From: Cyanobium usitatum str. Tous | Lineage (GTDB): Bacteria; Cyanobacteriota; Cyanobacteriia; PCC-6307; Cyanobiaceae | Length of the DNA: 64,000 nucleotides | Direction: 5' to 3' | NCBI RefSeq assembly: GCF_003011885.1 | Contig: NZ_PXXO01000007.1 | Coordinates: forward strand, 100,094-164,093 | In this document: positions 40,706 through 51,023 of the stretch, piece after piece | Position numbering within the stretch: position 1 is the first letter of the stretch | How the letters are laid out: the number at the start of each line of letters is the position of its first letter | Made by a program: the position numbers and the translations under genes | The notes under the pieces: model-generated | The model's database searches: none | Told to the model about the DNA's origin: nothing | What the model saw: only the letters and a program-made list of their open reading frames with translations

Positions 40706-41668
40706 ATGACGAGCCGATCTGAAGTCACCCCCTGGTGGCGCAACCGCCGCTACCTACCCTGGCTTGTTCAGGGGGCGGTGGCTCTGGTAATTGGGGTGGT
40801 GGTGGCATTTCTGCTCACCAACCTGCTGCTCAACCTCACCGCCCGGGGCCTGCTGCTCAGCTGGAGCTGGCTGGGGCAACCAGCGGGATTTGATCTGGCT
40901 GAAACAATCCTGCCGTTTGATGCCAGCCTTCCCTACTGGCGAGCCATGCTGGCGGGATTGGTCAACACCCTGCGGGTAGTGATCGCAGGCTTGGTGGGTG
41001 CGACTGTCCTCGGCACCCTTATAGGCACTGCTTCTTTCAGCAGCAATGGGCTGCTGCGCAGACTGGCTCGGGTGTATGTGGAGGTGATTCGCAATATTCC
41101 CCTGCTGCTGCAACTGATCTTTTGGTATTTCGTAGTTTTTTTGGCCTTGCCGAATGGCCGTGACGCTCTGCAACTGCCGGGGCTAGTGCTCGCTAAATCA
41201 GGACTGTTTTTAGGCTCCCCCGAATTGGTAGATGGGGTTTGGCAGGCCCCTCTGCGCTTCACCGTTGAATTTGGGGCCCTGCTCACCGGGCTGGTGGTTT
41301 ATACCGCTGCCTTTATCGCCGAGGTGGTGCGCGGCGGTATTGCCTCTGTGCCCAAGGGACAGTGGGAGGCAGCCACCTCATTGGGTTTTCCGCCCCTGCT
41401 GACCCTGCGGCGAATCGTTTTGCCCCAAGCCTTGCGCGTAATTGTGCCGGGGCTCAACAGCCAATACATTTCACTGGCCAAGAATTCCTCACTGGCAGTG
41501 GCCTGCGGTTTCACCGATCTCTATTCAGTTTCGGAAACGACCCTGAATCAAACCGGCCGTGCCATTGAGGTGATGTTGATCTTGTTGGGTTCTTATTTAG
41601 TGATCGACCTCGTGATTTCTGCCCTGATGAACGGGCTGAATGGCTTGGTGCAGCTGAGAGAACGCTGA
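40706..41668 (+). CDS. natG: Amino-acid ABC transporter permease NatG/AapQ type
   Basis: The 320-residue His/Glu/Gln/Arg/opine-type permease has an N-terminal extension and about eight membrane spans. The EAA loop is GQWEAATSLGFPPLLTLRRIVLPQALRV (about 215-245), and ARVYVEVIRNIPLLLQLIFWYF lies before it. It pairs with NatH to form the membrane channel. It lies 25 nt after natF and 1 nt before natH. Confidence 0.9.
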   Translation: MTSRSEVTPWWRNRRYLPWLVQGAVALVIGVVVAFLLTNLLLNLTARGLLLSWSWLGQPAGFDLAETILPFDASLPYWRAMLAGLVNTLRVVIAGLVGATVLGTLIGTASFSSNGLLRRLARVYVEVIRNIPLLLQLIFWYFVVFLALPNGRDALQLPGLVLAKSGLFLGSPELVDGVWQAPLRFTVEFGALLTGLVVYTAAFIAEVVRGGIASVPKGQWEAATSLGFPPLLTLRRIVLPQALRVIVPGLNSQYISLAKNSSLAVACGFTDLYSVSETTLNQTGRAIEVMLILLGSYLVIDLVISALMNGLNGLVQLRER

Positions 41669-41669
41669 A

Positions 41670-42911
41670 ATGGCAAGTACAGCTCCTCTGGTGGTGCGAG
41701 CGAGTCCCTTGCGCAGATTGCAAAAGGAGCTCTTTGGCAGCCGACTCGATGGCTTGATTTCAATCGCCCTGCTGGCCGCCCTGCTGGCAGCGGCCTTGGG
41801 CTTTTTCCGCTGGGCCCTATTCCAGGCCCAATGGGCCGTGCTCAGTGCCAACAGCACCCTGTTTGCTGTAGGTCGCTATCCAGTGGAGCAGCAGTGGCGC
41901 CTATGGCTGCTCACTACCTTGCTGGCCCTGGCAACTGGGCTGAGTTGGGGTCTGTTGAGGGCTTTTCCCGGCTCCGGTGCTGTTCGTGCTCTTTGGCCCC
42001 GCAACGACCGCTGGGCCGCCGCAATCCTGGGGGTGCTCGCCCTCTGGCGGCCCATGGCCCTACAGCTAACCCTTGCCATCCAGGCGCGTTGGTGGGGGAT
42101 TGCGGGTCTGTTGCTGCTGGCCCGCTGGGCGGCGGGGCGCTACGGGCCAGCCATTCCCCAGGCTTTCCGCCGGCTGATTCCCCTGCTTTGGCCCTTGCTT
42201 TACCTGGTGGGGATGGTGCTGATTAGTGGTGGCCTGGGTCTGGTCCAGGTGCCGCCTTCTGAGTGGGGTGGCTTGCTGCTCACGGTGTTGATGGCCACTT
42301 TTGCCATTCTGCTCTGCTTTCCCTTAGGGGTTCTGCTCGCCCTTGGTCGCCGTAGCGAGCTGCCGCTGCTGCGCTGGGGCTCGGTGATCTACATCGAGTT
42401 CATCCGCGGTGCACCACTTATTACCCTGCTGTTTCTGGGGCAGAACATCCTCGGCTTCCTCCTGCCAGGGGGGTTGGCTCCCGATCGGGTTTGGCGGGCT
42501 GCCTGGGTGCTCACCTTCTTTGCTGCTGCCTATGTGGCTGAGGCGGTGCGATCAGGTTTGGTAGCGGTGCCTGCGGGTCAGTTGGAGGCGGCCCGCTCCC
42601 TGGGCTTGTCGGTGCCTCTGGCTCTGGTGCATGTGGTTCTTCCCCAAGCCCTACGAGTTGCTCTGCCAGCCACGGTGGGCCAATTCATATCCCTGCTGCA
42701 AGACACCACCTTGCTCTCCTTGATCGGCCTGCTTGACCTACTCGGCACCGCCCGTACGGTGATGGCCAACCCAATGTTTCTTGGTAAGAACGCGGAGGTG
42801 TACTTAGTGCTCGCCATTTTGTTTTGGAGTTGTTGCGCGGCCCTTGGGCTGGGCAGTCGCGCCTTAGAAACTCGCCTTAATCCCCATTCCCCCTCTGCGC
42901 CCCAGGCATGA
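41670..42911 (+). CDS. natH: Amino-acid ABC transporter permease NatH/AapM type
   Basis: The 413-residue protein is longer than its partner because of an N-terminal region with extra spans (about 25-200). The core contains FIRGAPLITLLFLGQNILGF and the EAA block GQLEAARSLGLSVPLALVHVVLPQALRV. It is the second permease half of the amino-acid importer. Its stop overlaps the ATPase start as ATGA. Confidence 0.9.
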   Translation: MASTAPLVVRASPLRRLQKELFGSRLDGLISIALLAALLAAALGFFRWALFQAQWAVLSANSTLFAVGRYPVEQQWRLWLLTTLLALATGLSWGLLRAFPGSGAVRALWPRNDRWAAAILGVLALWRPMALQLTLAIQARWWGIAGLLLLARWAAGRYGPAIPQAFRRLIPLLWPLLYLVGMVLISGGLGLVQVPPSEWGGLLLTVLMATFAILLCFPLGVLLALGRRSELPLLRWGSVIYIEFIRGAPLITLLFLGQNILGFLLPGGLAPDRVWRAAWVLTFFAAAYVAEAVRSGLVAVPAGQLEAARSLGLSVPLALVHVVLPQALRVALPATVGQFISLLQDTTLLSLIGLLDLLGTARTVMANPMFLGKNAEVYLVLAILFWSCCAALGLGSRALETRLNPHSPSAPQA

Positions 42912-43654
42912 TCAGCTCCCCCGCCCTGATGATCGAGGCCCGTGGGGTCGAGAAGTGGTATCCCAACGGCTTCCATGCCCTGCGGGGAGTTGATCTTTGC
43001 GTCCACCAGGGCGAGGTGGTCGTGATCATGGGTCCGTCGGGCTCAGGTAAGAGCACCTTCCTGCGCACCTTCAATGCCATGGAGGATTTTCAGAAGGGCT
43101 CAATCGTGGTGGATGGCATTGAAATCAGCGACGATTTGCGCCGCATAGATGCGATCCGCCGGGAGGTTGGCATGGTGTTCCAGCAGTTCAATTTGTTTCC
43201 CCACCTCACGGTGCTCGACAACCTCACCCTGGCGCCGGTGAAGGTGCGCAAGCGCCCTAAAGCTGAGGTGGAGCGCCAGGCCCTGGAGTTGTTGGAGCGG
43301 GTTGGGATCGCCGAGCAGGCCCACAAATTTCCAGGCCAGCTTTCCGGCGGTCAGCAGCAGCGGGTGGCGATTGCTCGCTCGCTTTGCATGGAGCCCCGCA
43401 TCATGTTGTTTGACGAGCCCACCAGTGCCCTAGATCCCGAGATGGTGCAGGAGGTGCTGGCAGTTATGCAGGAGCTGGCCCGCGACGGCATGACCATGGT
43501 GGTGGTAAGCCATGAGGTGCGCTTTGCGCGTAAGGTTGCAAGCCGAGTGGTGCTTATGGCTGATGGCGAGGTGGTTGAGGTGGCGCCGCCGCAGCAGTTT
43601 TTTACTAACCCGCGCCATGAGCGCAGTAAGCAGTTCCTCAGCCAGATCAGCTGA
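42908..43654 (+). CDS. Amino-acid ABC transporter ATP-binding protein (AapP/GlnQ type)
   Basis: The 248-residue polar-amino-acid ATPase has Walker A GPSGSGKST and Q-loop VGMVFQQFNLFPHLTVL. The signature is LSGGQQQRVAIARSL, Walker B MLFDEPTSALDPE and switch VVVSHEVRFA. It energises NatFGH. In some cyanobacteria BgtA fills this role for several systems; here a dedicated copy completes the operon. The symbol is left blank because NatFGH ATPase naming differs among species. Confidence 0.92.
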   Translation: MISSPALMIEARGVEKWYPNGFHALRGVDLCVHQGEVVVIMGPSGSGKSTFLRTFNAMEDFQKGSIVVDGIEISDDLRRIDAIRREVGMVFQQFNLFPHLTVLDNLTLAPVKVRKRPKAEVERQALELLERVGIAEQAHKFPGQLSGGQQQRVAIARSLCMEPRIMLFDEPTSALDPEMVQEVLAVMQELARDGMTMVVVSHEVRFARKVASRVVLMADGEVVEVAPPQQFFTNPRHERSKQFLSQIS

Positions 43655-43692
43655 GTCCTCCCTAATCATCTATTCCAACTACTTCTGATTTC

Positions 43693-46479
43693 ATGACAAC
43701 TCCCATGCCCCAGAACTGGCATGCCATCGATGGGCAATCCTGCCTGCAGGAGCTGCAGAGCGGGGAGGCTGGGCTGAGCACGGCAGAGGCAAGCCGGCGT
43801 CTGGCCGCTACTGGCCCCAACCGGCTTGAACTTGCAGCTGGTCGCAGCAACTTGTTGATCCTGTGGGACCAGTTCAGCAACGTGATGTTGATCATGTTGC
43901 TGGCGGTTGCTGCTGTTTCCGCCGGCGTGGCCTATGTGGAGCAGAAGTTCCCTAAGGATGCGATCGCGATTGTGGTGATCGTTGCTCTCAATGGCCTACT
44001 GGGCTATCTGCAGGAGAGCCGGGCCCAGAAGGCGCTGCTGGCACTGCGCGATATGTCCCAACCCCAGGTGCAGGTGCGCCGCGACGGCCAGTGGCAGAAG
44101 TTGTCGAGTGAGGAGCTGGTGCCGGGCGACCTGATCCGCCTCGAGGCCGGCGATCGGGTGCCGGCTGATGGGCGCCTACTCGAGACGGCTGATCTGGGAG
44201 TGAGAGAAGCCGCCCTCACTGGTGAGTCGGAGGCCGTGTTTAAGCGAGCCGAGCTGGTGCTGGATTCAGCCACACCGATGCTGGAGCGACAGAACTGCAT
44301 GTTCCAGGGCACCGAGGTGGTGCGGGGAAGGGGGGTTGCGGTAGTGACCTCTACCGGCATGGCCACTGAGCTGGGTCAGATAGCCACCCTGATCAACACC
44401 GCTGGCGGCGAGAGCACCCCCCTGCAGGAGAGGCTCGATGGTCTAGCCAAGGTGCTGGTTGGCACAGCCCTGGCCCTGGTGGCAATTGTTGTGGGTCTTG
44501 GGTTGCTGCTGGGTCAAGACCCGTTCGACCTGCTCGAAGTTTCCCTGTCGATGGCGGTGGCGATTGTGCCCGAGGGCTTGCCGGCCGTGATCACCGTCAC
44601 CCTGGCGATCGGCACCCAGCGCATGGTGCGGCGTGCTGCCCTGATTCGGCGTCTGCCGGCGGTGGAGGCTTTGGGCTCTGTCACCGTGATCTGCTCAGAC
44701 AAAACCGGTACCCTCACCCAAAATCGCCAGGTTGTTCAGGAGCTGCGCTTCGGCAATCAATCGGTGCTGGTGGGTGGCCAGGGCTACGAGCCCACCGGCG
44801 AATTCACGACAGCGCTCCTGGCAGCACCTGAGGCTCCCTTGGCCGGGGCCCATCCTGGTTTGCAGAATCTGCTGCTGCAGGCCGGTGTGCTCTGCAGTGA
44901 TGCCGAGTTGCGCCAAGGAGCAGAGGGGGCCTGGGAGGTGCTTGGCGACCCCACGGAAGGAGCCTTGGCCGTGGTGGCTGGTAAGGCTGGTTTCGACGAT
45001 TTCGAGCTCAGGCAGCGCTATGCCCGCAAGGCCGAGATTCCTTTCAGCTCAGAGCGTCAGTTGATGGCGGTATGGGTGAATGATCCGGACGGCAGCCTCC
45101 AGGCTCCCCTCGGGGCAGCGGCAGAAGGCTCCAGTCAGCTGATGATCAGCAAGGGTGCCCCTGAAGTGATCCTGGCTAGCTGCAGCAGCTGGCTGGATGG
45201 TTCCGGGGTAGTGGCGCTCAGCCCCAATCAGCTCCAGTGGTGGATCGATCAAGCCCGCGACCTGGCGGCCTCGGGCTTGCGGGTGCTGGCCTTTGCCTGT
45301 GCTCCCCACCATTCCAGTCCGCAGCAAGACCTCTCGGGTTTGGTGTTGATTGGCCTGATGGCCCAGCTGGATCCGGCACGGCCCGAGGTCACTGAGGCGG
45401 TGGCGATCTGCCGCGGTGCTGGCATTCGGCCCGTGATGATCACCGGCGATCACCCGCTCACCGCCAGGGCCATTGGTTCAAAAATTGGTCTAACCACCCT
45501 CGATGGTGAGGTGGTGCTGGGGCGGGAACTGGAAGCTTGCAGTGATGAGGAGCTGCGCGCGGTGGTAGCTCGCTGCAGTGTCTATGCCCGGGTGCCGCCT
45601 GAGCAGAAGCTGCGCATCGTTAAGGCCCTGCAGGCCAATGGCCAAGTGGTAGCGATGACGGGAGATGGGGTCAACGACGCCCCGGCCCTTAAGCAAGCCC
45701 ATATCGGTGTAGCCATGGGCATCACCGGCACGGAGGTGAGCAAGGAGGCATCCGACATGGTGCTGCTGGATGACAACTTCGCCACGATTGTTAGCGCGGT
45801 TGAGGAGGGGCGACTGGTGTACGCCAATATTCGCCGCTTCGTTAAATACATTTTGGGTAGCAATGTCGGCGAGTTGGTCACGATTTCGGCGGCTCCCCTG
45901 GTTGGACTGATTGGCGTTCCTCTAACTCCTTTGCAGATCCTTTGGATGAATCTGGTCACAGACGGGGTGCCTGCCCTAGCGCTGGCCCTCGAGCCGGCGG
46001 AGGCCGGCCTGATGGACCGGGACCCTGCTCGGCCGGGTGAATCGATCTTTGCCAGGGGCATTGGTCGCTACATCGTGCGAGTTGGTCTGGTGTTCGGCTT
46101 AATGACGATTGCCATGATGGTGTGGTTTTACCGCACCCAGGGCGTGGACGGCCCCTGGAAAACCATGGTGTTCACCACCTTGTGCCTGGCCCAAATGGGT
46201 CATGCCCTTTCGGCTCGCAGTGAGCGCCCCTTGTTGCAAGTGAACCCCTTCAGTAATCCCTGGCTGCTCTGGGCTGTGGTATTCACCAGTGGCCTCCAGT
46301 TGCTGCTGCTTTATGTTCCCTGGCTCTCCCGTTTCTTTGGTACAGAGCCCCTGGCCCTTGTCGATCTGATGGTGTGCGTTGGGGTGAGCCTGTTGTTCTT
46401 CACCTACCTCGAGGCTGAGAAGGTTTTCCGGCAGTGGTGGAACCGCCGCCGGGCTAACACCCCTGCCGCAATGGGTTGA
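43693..46479 (+). CDS. pacL: P-type (IIA/IIB) calcium-transporting ATPase, PacL type
   Basis: The 928-residue protein opens with a cation-ATPase N-terminal segment. LTGES marks the actuator, [15 protein letters not shown] is M4, and the phosphorylated Asp336 lies in [21 protein letters not shown] and [21 protein letters not shown] precede the C-terminal transmembrane bundle. Residues PEGLPA in M4 fit Ca2+-pump families rather than heavy-metal P1B pumps. It likely removes Ca2+ (or a related divalent cation) from the cytoplasm. It is the first gene of the cation-transport block and overlaps dedA by TGATG. Confidence 0.92.
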   Translation: MTTPMPQNWHAIDGQSCLQELQSGEAGLSTAEASRRLAATGPNRLELAAGRSNLLILWDQFSNVMLIMLLAVAAVSAGVAYVEQKFPKDAIAIVVIVALNGLLGYLQESRAQKALLALRDMSQPQVQVRRDGQWQKLSSEELVPGDLIRLEAGDRVPADGRLLETADLGVREAALTGESEAVFKRAELVLDSATPMLERQNCMFQGTEVVRGRGVAVVTSTGMATELGQIATLINTAGGESTPLQERLDGLAKVLVGTALALVAIVVGLGLLLGQDPFDLLEVSLSMAVAIVPEGLPAVITVTLAIGTQRMVRRAALIRRLPAVEALGSVTVICSDKTGTLTQNRQVVQELRFGNQSVLVGGQGYEPTGEFTTALLAAPEAPLAGAHPGLQNLLLQAGVLCSDAELRQGAEGAWEVLGDPTEGALAVVAGKAGFDDFELRQRYARKAEIPFSSERQLMAVWVNDPDGSLQAPLGAAAEGSSQLMISKGAPEVILASCSSWLDGSGVVALSPNQLQWWIDQARDLAASGLRVLAFACAPHHSSPQQDLSGLVLIGLMAQLDPARPEVTEAVAICRGAGIRPVMITGDHPLTARAIGSKIGLTTLDGEVVLGRELEACSDEELRAVVARCSVYARVPPEQKLRIVKALQANGQVVAMTGDGVNDAPALKQAHIGVAMGITGTEVSKEASDMVLLDDNFATIVSAVEEGRLVYANIRRFVKYILGSNVGELVTISAAPLVGLIGVPLTPLQILWMNLVTDGVPALALALEPAEAGLMDRDPARPGESIFARGIGRYIVRVGLVFGLMTIAMMVWFYRTQGVDGPWKTMVFTTLCLAQMGHALSARSERPLLQVNPFSNPWLLWAVVFTSGLQLLLLYVPWLSRFFGTEPLALVDLMVCVGVSLLFFTYLEAEKVFRQWWNRRRANTPAAMG

Positions 46480-47144
46480 TGGCCGAGCTGTCCGCCTTGA
46501 TGGAGAAGCTTCCCCAGCTTCTCCTGGCGGCGGTGGACACCAACCCGCTTCTGGGATATGGGGCAATTGCCCTGGTGATGTTGCTGGAAAATCTGGTGCC
46601 ACCTATTCCTTCGGAGGTGGTGATGCCGCTGGCAGGCTTTCTGATCCAGCAGGGAAGGCTTCAGCTATTTCCTGTAGTGCTTGCAGGCCTGTTGGGCACG
46701 GTGCTGGGGGCTTGGTTTTGGTATGGAATCGGCCGTCTAATCAACGAGGAGCAGCTGGAGCAGTGGTTGGCAAACCATGGCCGCTGGTTTGGTTTGAGGC
46801 CTGCGGACCTGGCCCGCAGCCGCCGCTGGTTCAATCGCCACGGAGTAGCGGTGGTGTTTTGGGGGCGGATTATCCCCGGGGTCCGCACGTTGGTGTCGTT
46901 GCCAGCTGGCATCGAGATGATGCCCCAGCCTTTGTTTCTGATTTGGACTACGGCAGGCAGCCTGATTTGGATCCTGCTGCTAACCGTTGCCGGTCAGACC
47001 CTTGGGGCTGGTTACGCAGGTGTTGCAGCTGCTCTTAAACCATTTACCAGCGTTCTAGTTGGGATCCTTTTTGGGGCGGTAGTTGGGGGAATGCTGTGGC
47101 TGCTGTTGAGGTGGATTTGCAAGAAATTCCGCTGGCGTTCTTAA
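46479..47144 (+). CDS. DedA-family membrane protein, intact copy
   Basis: The 221-residue protein (ATG at 46479; an upstream TTG also possible) has the DedA blocks LVMLLENLVPPIPSEVVMPLAGF, GTVLGAWFWYGIGR and FNRHGVAVVFWGRIIPGVRTLVSLPAGI. The last block holds the conserved Arg and Gly. DedA proteins are candidate lipid scramblases linked to membrane proton gradients. It is a close paralogue of the frameshifted copy at 52477-53104. Confidence 0.9.
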   Translation: MAELSALMEKLPQLLLAAVDTNPLLGYGAIALVMLLENLVPPIPSEVVMPLAGFLIQQGRLQLFPVVLAGLLGTVLGAWFWYGIGRLINEEQLEQWLANHGRWFGLRPADLARSRRWFNRHGVAVVFWGRIIPGVRTLVSLPAGIEMMPQPLFLIWTTAGSLIWILLLTVAGQTLGAGYAGVAAALKPFTSVLVGILFGAVVGGMLWLLLRWICKKFRWRS

Positions 47145-47175
47145 TTGCTGAATCAAGTGTTCTATCTAGTTTTGC

Positions 47176-48996
47176 TTAGATCCCAAATTTGCGGCAGATC
47201 AGCCAGGGAACCACGATCGCCAGTCCGATGGTGAGTGGCGCCCCGTAGCGCGTCATGTCCAGAAAGCGATAGCGCCCAGGCCCGAACACCATCAGGTTGG
47301 TTTGGTATCCGATCGGGGTAAGGAAGCTCTGGCTGGCCGCGAAGGTAATGGCAAAGATGAACGCCATCGGTGGCAGCGAAAGCCCCTGGGCTATGGCGGT
47401 GGCGATTGGCATCAGCAATACAACGGTGGTGCCGTTGCTGAGGGCTTCGGTGAAGAGTTGGGCGATCACGAAGACCACGAACAGGACCCCGTAAGCCGAC
47501 CACCCCTGAAGGCCATGCAGCAGATCCTGCGCCAGTGCCTCGGCCAGGCCGGTTTTCTGCATCGCTTCGCTGAAGCAGGAGAGCGAACCCAGCAGCAAGA
47601 TCACGTCCCAACGGATGGATCGCTGCAGTTCCCCGGGTCGCAGGCAGCCGGTGGCCACCATCACCACCACTGCCAGAAGAACAGCGGCCATCAGGTTGAG
47701 CACTTTGAACAGAGGCAGGATGATCACCAGGGATGCCACCAGAACCGCTACCCATTTGCGGTTGGTGGTGGGCATGTCCTTTTCCAGTTCGTCCAGCAGC
47801 ACCAGATCGTTGTTGGCCTGCAGGCCGCGAATGGCATCAAGGGGCGCCTGCAGTAGCAACACATCGCCGGCTTGAAGCACGACTTGACCGAGCAATTCAC
47901 GCAGCACCTGATTGCCGCGACGTACCGCCAGCAGGGTGGCGTTGTAGCGCTGACGGAAGCGAAGGTCTCGCACGCTGGTGCCGGTAATGGTGGAGCCGTT
48001 CGGAAGAAGCACTTCCACCATGCGCATGCTGGTGACCGCGGGATGCTTCATTTCCTCAAGGGCCTCCTCTTGCTCCGCCGGCGGTGACAGCACCACCGTG
48101 CGCTCCTGCTGGAGACGCAGCAGGGTTTCCCGGTTGCAACGCAGCACAAGACGATCGCCTACCTGGAGGGTGCGGTCGGCCAAGGGGGCGCTGAAGACCT
48201 CGCTACCGCGCTGCAGTTCGAGCACGTCTACGTCGTAGCGGCGCTGCAGACGGCTGTTGTGCAGCGATTGGCCCGCCAGCTCGGAGCCCTCCGGCACCAG
48301 TACCTCGGTGAGATAGCCCTCCCGGGCGAGGGATCCCAGCAAATCGCCGTCGTCGAGGCCGCGATCCGGTAGGAGCCGGTCGGAAGCCCACAACATGTAG
48401 AGCCCCCCCAGCAGCCAGACGGGGATACCGATGGCTGTGAAGCTGAACAGCTCGAGGGGACCAAAGCCGAGTTGGCTACTCACATCGCTGGCCAGCAGGT
48501 TGGTGGAGGTGCCCAGCAGGGAGATGGTGCCGCCCAACACCGTCGCAAATGACAGCGGCAGCAATACCTTCGAAGGCGATACCCCTCGCCGGTGGCACCA
48601 GCCTTCCACCACTGGCAGCAGGGTCGCCACGATCGGGGTGTTGGGGATAAATCCGGAGATCGGCGCCACCACTGCCACCATCAGGGCAATCATTCGTTTT
48701 GGACTGCGGATGGCATCGCTGGCGATCAGGGCTCTCAGACGATCCAGGCCACCGCTGCGGAACAGGCCCGCCGACACGGCGAAGAGGCCCATCAAGGTGA
48801 TCAGGGCTGGGCTGCCGAACCCCTGTACGGCCTCATCGGGCTTGAGCACTCGGAAGGTCACAAGCAGGGCTGCCGCCAGTAACCCAGTGACTTCAGGGGC
48901 TAGCCAGCCGGTCACGAACAGCAGGATCGCCAGGGCAAACACCGCCAGGGTGATGGCCCCAGAGGGCTCCATGGCGGCGGTAAGAAAAGCATTCAT
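47176..48996 (-). CDS. DASS/SLC13-family transporter with TrkA-C domains
   Basis: The 606-residue protein starts at MNAFLTAAM; the upstream TTG is unlikely. Two membrane halves carry the family loops SFATVLGGTISLLGTSTNLLAS and FAASQSFLTPIGYQTNLMV. Between them, residues about 210-370 form two RCK_C/TrkA-C-like domains (EVLVPEGSELAGQSLHNSRL and MVEVLLPNGSTITGTSVRDL). Such proteins take up sulfate, dicarboxylates or similar anions, coupled to sodium. The regulatory domains suggest nucleotide-controlled gating. It faces the DedA gene tail-to-tail. Confidence 0.88.
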   Translation of the reverse strand: MNAFLTAAMEPSGAITLAVFALAILLFVTGWLAPEVTGLLAAALLVTFRVLKPDEAVQGFGSPALITLMGLFAVSAGLFRSGGLDRLRALIASDAIRSPKRMIALMVAVVAPISGFIPNTPIVATLLPVVEGWCHRRGVSPSKVLLPLSFATVLGGTISLLGTSTNLLASDVSSQLGFGPLELFSFTAIGIPVWLLGGLYMLWASDRLLPDRGLDDGDLLGSLAREGYLTEVLVPEGSELAGQSLHNSRLQRRYDVDVLELQRGSEVFSAPLADRTLQVGDRLVLRCNRETLLRLQQERTVVLSPPAEQEEALEEMKHPAVTSMRMVEVLLPNGSTITGTSVRDLRFRQRYNATLLAVRRGNQVLRELLGQVVLQAGDVLLLQAPLDAIRGLQANNDLVLLDELEKDMPTTNRKWVAVLVASLVIILPLFKVLNLMAAVLLAVVVMVATGCLRPGELQRSIRWDVILLLGSLSCFSEAMQKTGLAEALAQDLLHGLQGWSAYGVLFVVFVIAQLFTEALSNGTTVVLLMPIATAIAQGLSLPPMAFIFAITFAASQSFLTPIGYQTNLMVFGPGRYRFLDMTRYGAPLTIGLAIVVPWLICRKFGI

Positions 48997-49170
48997 AAGG
49001 CACAACCCCTACACTCGAAAATATACATCGGTTACTAGATGGGATTTAGGGAGATTGAGGTTGGTTGGCCGGTCTCGGGCGTTTTGCTCGCTTTCAGGCC
49101 CCGACAATTGATGTCATCGGCCAGCCAGCGGGTCTATCAGGCTTCAAGCTCATAGGGTTTGGGTACATCC

Positions 49171-50211
49171 ATGGGCCGCCTGCTGCGCTACGTGCGTTTC
49201 CCGCTGCTGTGCTGTGCCGTGGGCCTGGTGGCAGTTTTCGTCAGCCATGGTGGTCTGAGCCCTGCGGGTCTTGAGGCCACCTGGCTCACCCTGGTGCTGC
49301 TGGCGCTGGAGATCAGCCTCTCCTTTGATAACGCGGTGGTGAATGCGCGGGTGCTGGAGCACCTCACCCCAGGCCAGCAGCGTTTTTTTCTCAGTTGGGG
49401 TCTGGTGATCCCGGTGTTTGGAGTGCGTTTTCTGGGGCCTTTGCTGCTGGTGAGCCTGGCTGGGGGGATCGGTCTGGGGCAAGCCCTCGACGCGGCTCTG
49501 CATCACCCCGAGGAATACCACGCGCTATTGGAGTTGGCTGAACCGCGGATCCTCGCCTTCGGGGGGATGTTTCTGTTGATGGTGTTTCTGCGCTATTTCA
49601 TCGATGAGGCCAAAACGCTGCACTGGGTGGAGGTGCTCGAGGTGCGTCTGAGCAGCGCCGGAAGGGTTCCCTCCCTGGAGGTCGCTCTGGGGTTGATCAT
49701 TTTGATGGGTGTGGCCTTTGTCCTGCCTGGCAGTTTGCGCAGCGATGTTCTTTTTGCCGGTCTGATCGGCCTGGTGCTGCAGATCCTCAGCACTTCCCTG
49801 GCGGAATTCTTCGGCGGCGGAGATCCGGCGGCGGGAAGTATGGCTGCCAAGAGCGGTGTTGCCAGCCTGATCTACCTCGAGTTGCTTGATGCCTCCTTCA
49901 GCCTCGATGGCGCGATCGGCGCCTTTGCGATCACCACCGATCTGGCGCTGATCATCACGGGCCTGGGCCTAGGAGCGCTCTTTATTCGCTCGCTCACGGT
50001 GATGCTGAGCCGGGAGAAGGCCCTCGACCAGTTGATCTATCTGGAGCACGGAGCCCACTACGCCATCGGCGCGCTGGGGTTGTTGATGCTGGCCGGGATT
50101 CCCTTGGCCCAGCACAACGTTCATGTACCCGAATGGTGCGCCGGGCTTATAGGCATCGGCCTCCTCGTCGTAGCTTTCTGGGATTCCATGCGTCAGAGGC
50201 AGCGGGCCTGA
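49171..50211 (+). CDS. DUF475 / TerC-like membrane protein
   Basis: The product is 346 residues from ATG 49171; a TTG four codons earlier is possible. About nine membrane spans surround two conserved acidic motifs: SLSFDNAVVNARVLEHL near the start and ASFSLDGAIGAFAIT later. The DN/DGA pair matches DUF475, a branch of the TerC superfamily whose relatives handle Mn2+ or other cations. An RYFIDEAKTLHWVE loop is typical. Function is inferred from superfamily only. It is divergent from the SLC13 gene with about 174 bp between starts. Confidence 0.82.
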   Translation: MGRLLRYVRFPLLCCAVGLVAVFVSHGGLSPAGLEATWLTLVLLALEISLSFDNAVVNARVLEHLTPGQQRFFLSWGLVIPVFGVRFLGPLLLVSLAGGIGLGQALDAALHHPEEYHALLELAEPRILAFGGMFLLMVFLRYFIDEAKTLHWVEVLEVRLSSAGRVPSLEVALGLIILMGVAFVLPGSLRSDVLFAGLIGLVLQILSTSLAEFFGGGDPAAGSMAAKSGVASLIYLELLDASFSLDGAIGAFAITTDLALIITGLGLGALFIRSLTVMLSREKALDQLIYLEHGAHYAIGALGLLMLAGIPLAQHNVHVPEWCAGLIGIGLLVVAFWDSMRQRQRA

Positions 50212-50224
50212 GACCGCTCGCTCA

Positions 50225-50285
50225 GGCACTCACCACGTCATCTGGTGAATGCCATGGAGGGCAACTCTCCTGACTAGGCCAGGAG
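50225..50285. terminator. Two hairpins in convergent gap (TerC-like / KtrA-like)
   Basis: GGCACTCACCA pairs with TGGTGAATGCC (11-bp stem, one mismatch; 50225-50253). A second stem CTCCTG/CAGGAG (50267-50285) follows. The gap lies between converging stop codons, so either can end both transcripts; neither has a long T-run. Confidence 0.6.
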
Positions 50286-50296
50286 GATGCCGGTTT

Positions 50297-51001
50297 TCAG
50301 CTGCCCGGCAGTTTGGCCAAGGCTTCACTGGCGCCCATCACCACCAGTAGCTCGCCCGCCTCGAGCACGTGGGAGGCGGGCGGGTTCACCGTGAGCTGGT
50401 TGTCAGGCCCGGCGGCCAGCACGCTCACATTGAAGTTCTTGCGCAAATTGATCTCGCGCAATGACTGGCCAATGAAGGCTTCGGGCACCCGAATCTCCTC
50501 GATGCTGTTGCGGTCGTCGAGGCGCAGGCGCTCCAACATGTTTGGCCGCACCAGTTCTATTCCTAAGCGTTGACCCTGCATCTTTGAGGGAAAAACCACC
50601 CGATCGGCGCCCACCCGCTGCAGCATTTTCACGTGCAGATCACTGGTGGCCCGCGCGATTACCTGCTTTACCTGGCTGCCGGGGCTGTCCTTAACGATCA
50701 AAGCAGCGGTAACGCTGGCCTCGATCGGCTCTCTCATGGCTATCACCACGGTGGTCATGTCGAGCACGCCGGCGGCCCTCAGGGCTTCTTCGTCTGTGCA
50801 GTCCACAACCCGCGCCTCGATGGCTGGCTCGATTTGACGCAGCTCATCAATGGCCCGCTGGCTGAGATCGATCGCCAGCACTTCAGCTCCGGCCTTGATC
50901 AGTTCGCTGCATACGGCGGAACCAAAGCGCCCCACTCCGATCACAGCGAAGCCACCTTTGATGGCGCCTTCAGACGGATTCCAATGCCACCAGTTCGTCA
51001 T
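50297..51001 (-). CDS. ktrA: K+ channel/transporter regulatory subunit, TrkA/KtrA type
   Basis: The 234-residue protein has an RCK-N Rossmann domain with nucleotide motif VIGVGRFGSAVCSELIKAGAEVLAIDL (about 20-46) and an RCK-C domain (about 150-234). It binds NAD(H) or ATP and gates the membrane subunit encoded 22 nt upstream. The KtrA label follows the cyanobacterial naming; TrkA would be equally defensible by sequence. Confidence 0.88.
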   Translation of the reverse strand: MTNWWHWNPSEGAIKGGFAVIGVGRFGSAVCSELIKAGAEVLAIDLSQRAIDELRQIEPAIEARVVDCTDEEALRAAGVLDMTTVVIAMREPIEASVTAALIVKDSPGSQVKQVIARATSDLHVKMLQRVGADRVVFPSKMQGQRLGIELVRPNMLERLRLDDRNSIEEIRVPEAFIGQSLREINLRKNFNVSVLAAGPDNQLTVNPPASHVLEAGELLVVMGASEALAKLPGS

Positions 51002-51023
51002 GGAGTCAACCTGTTCAGGGGAT

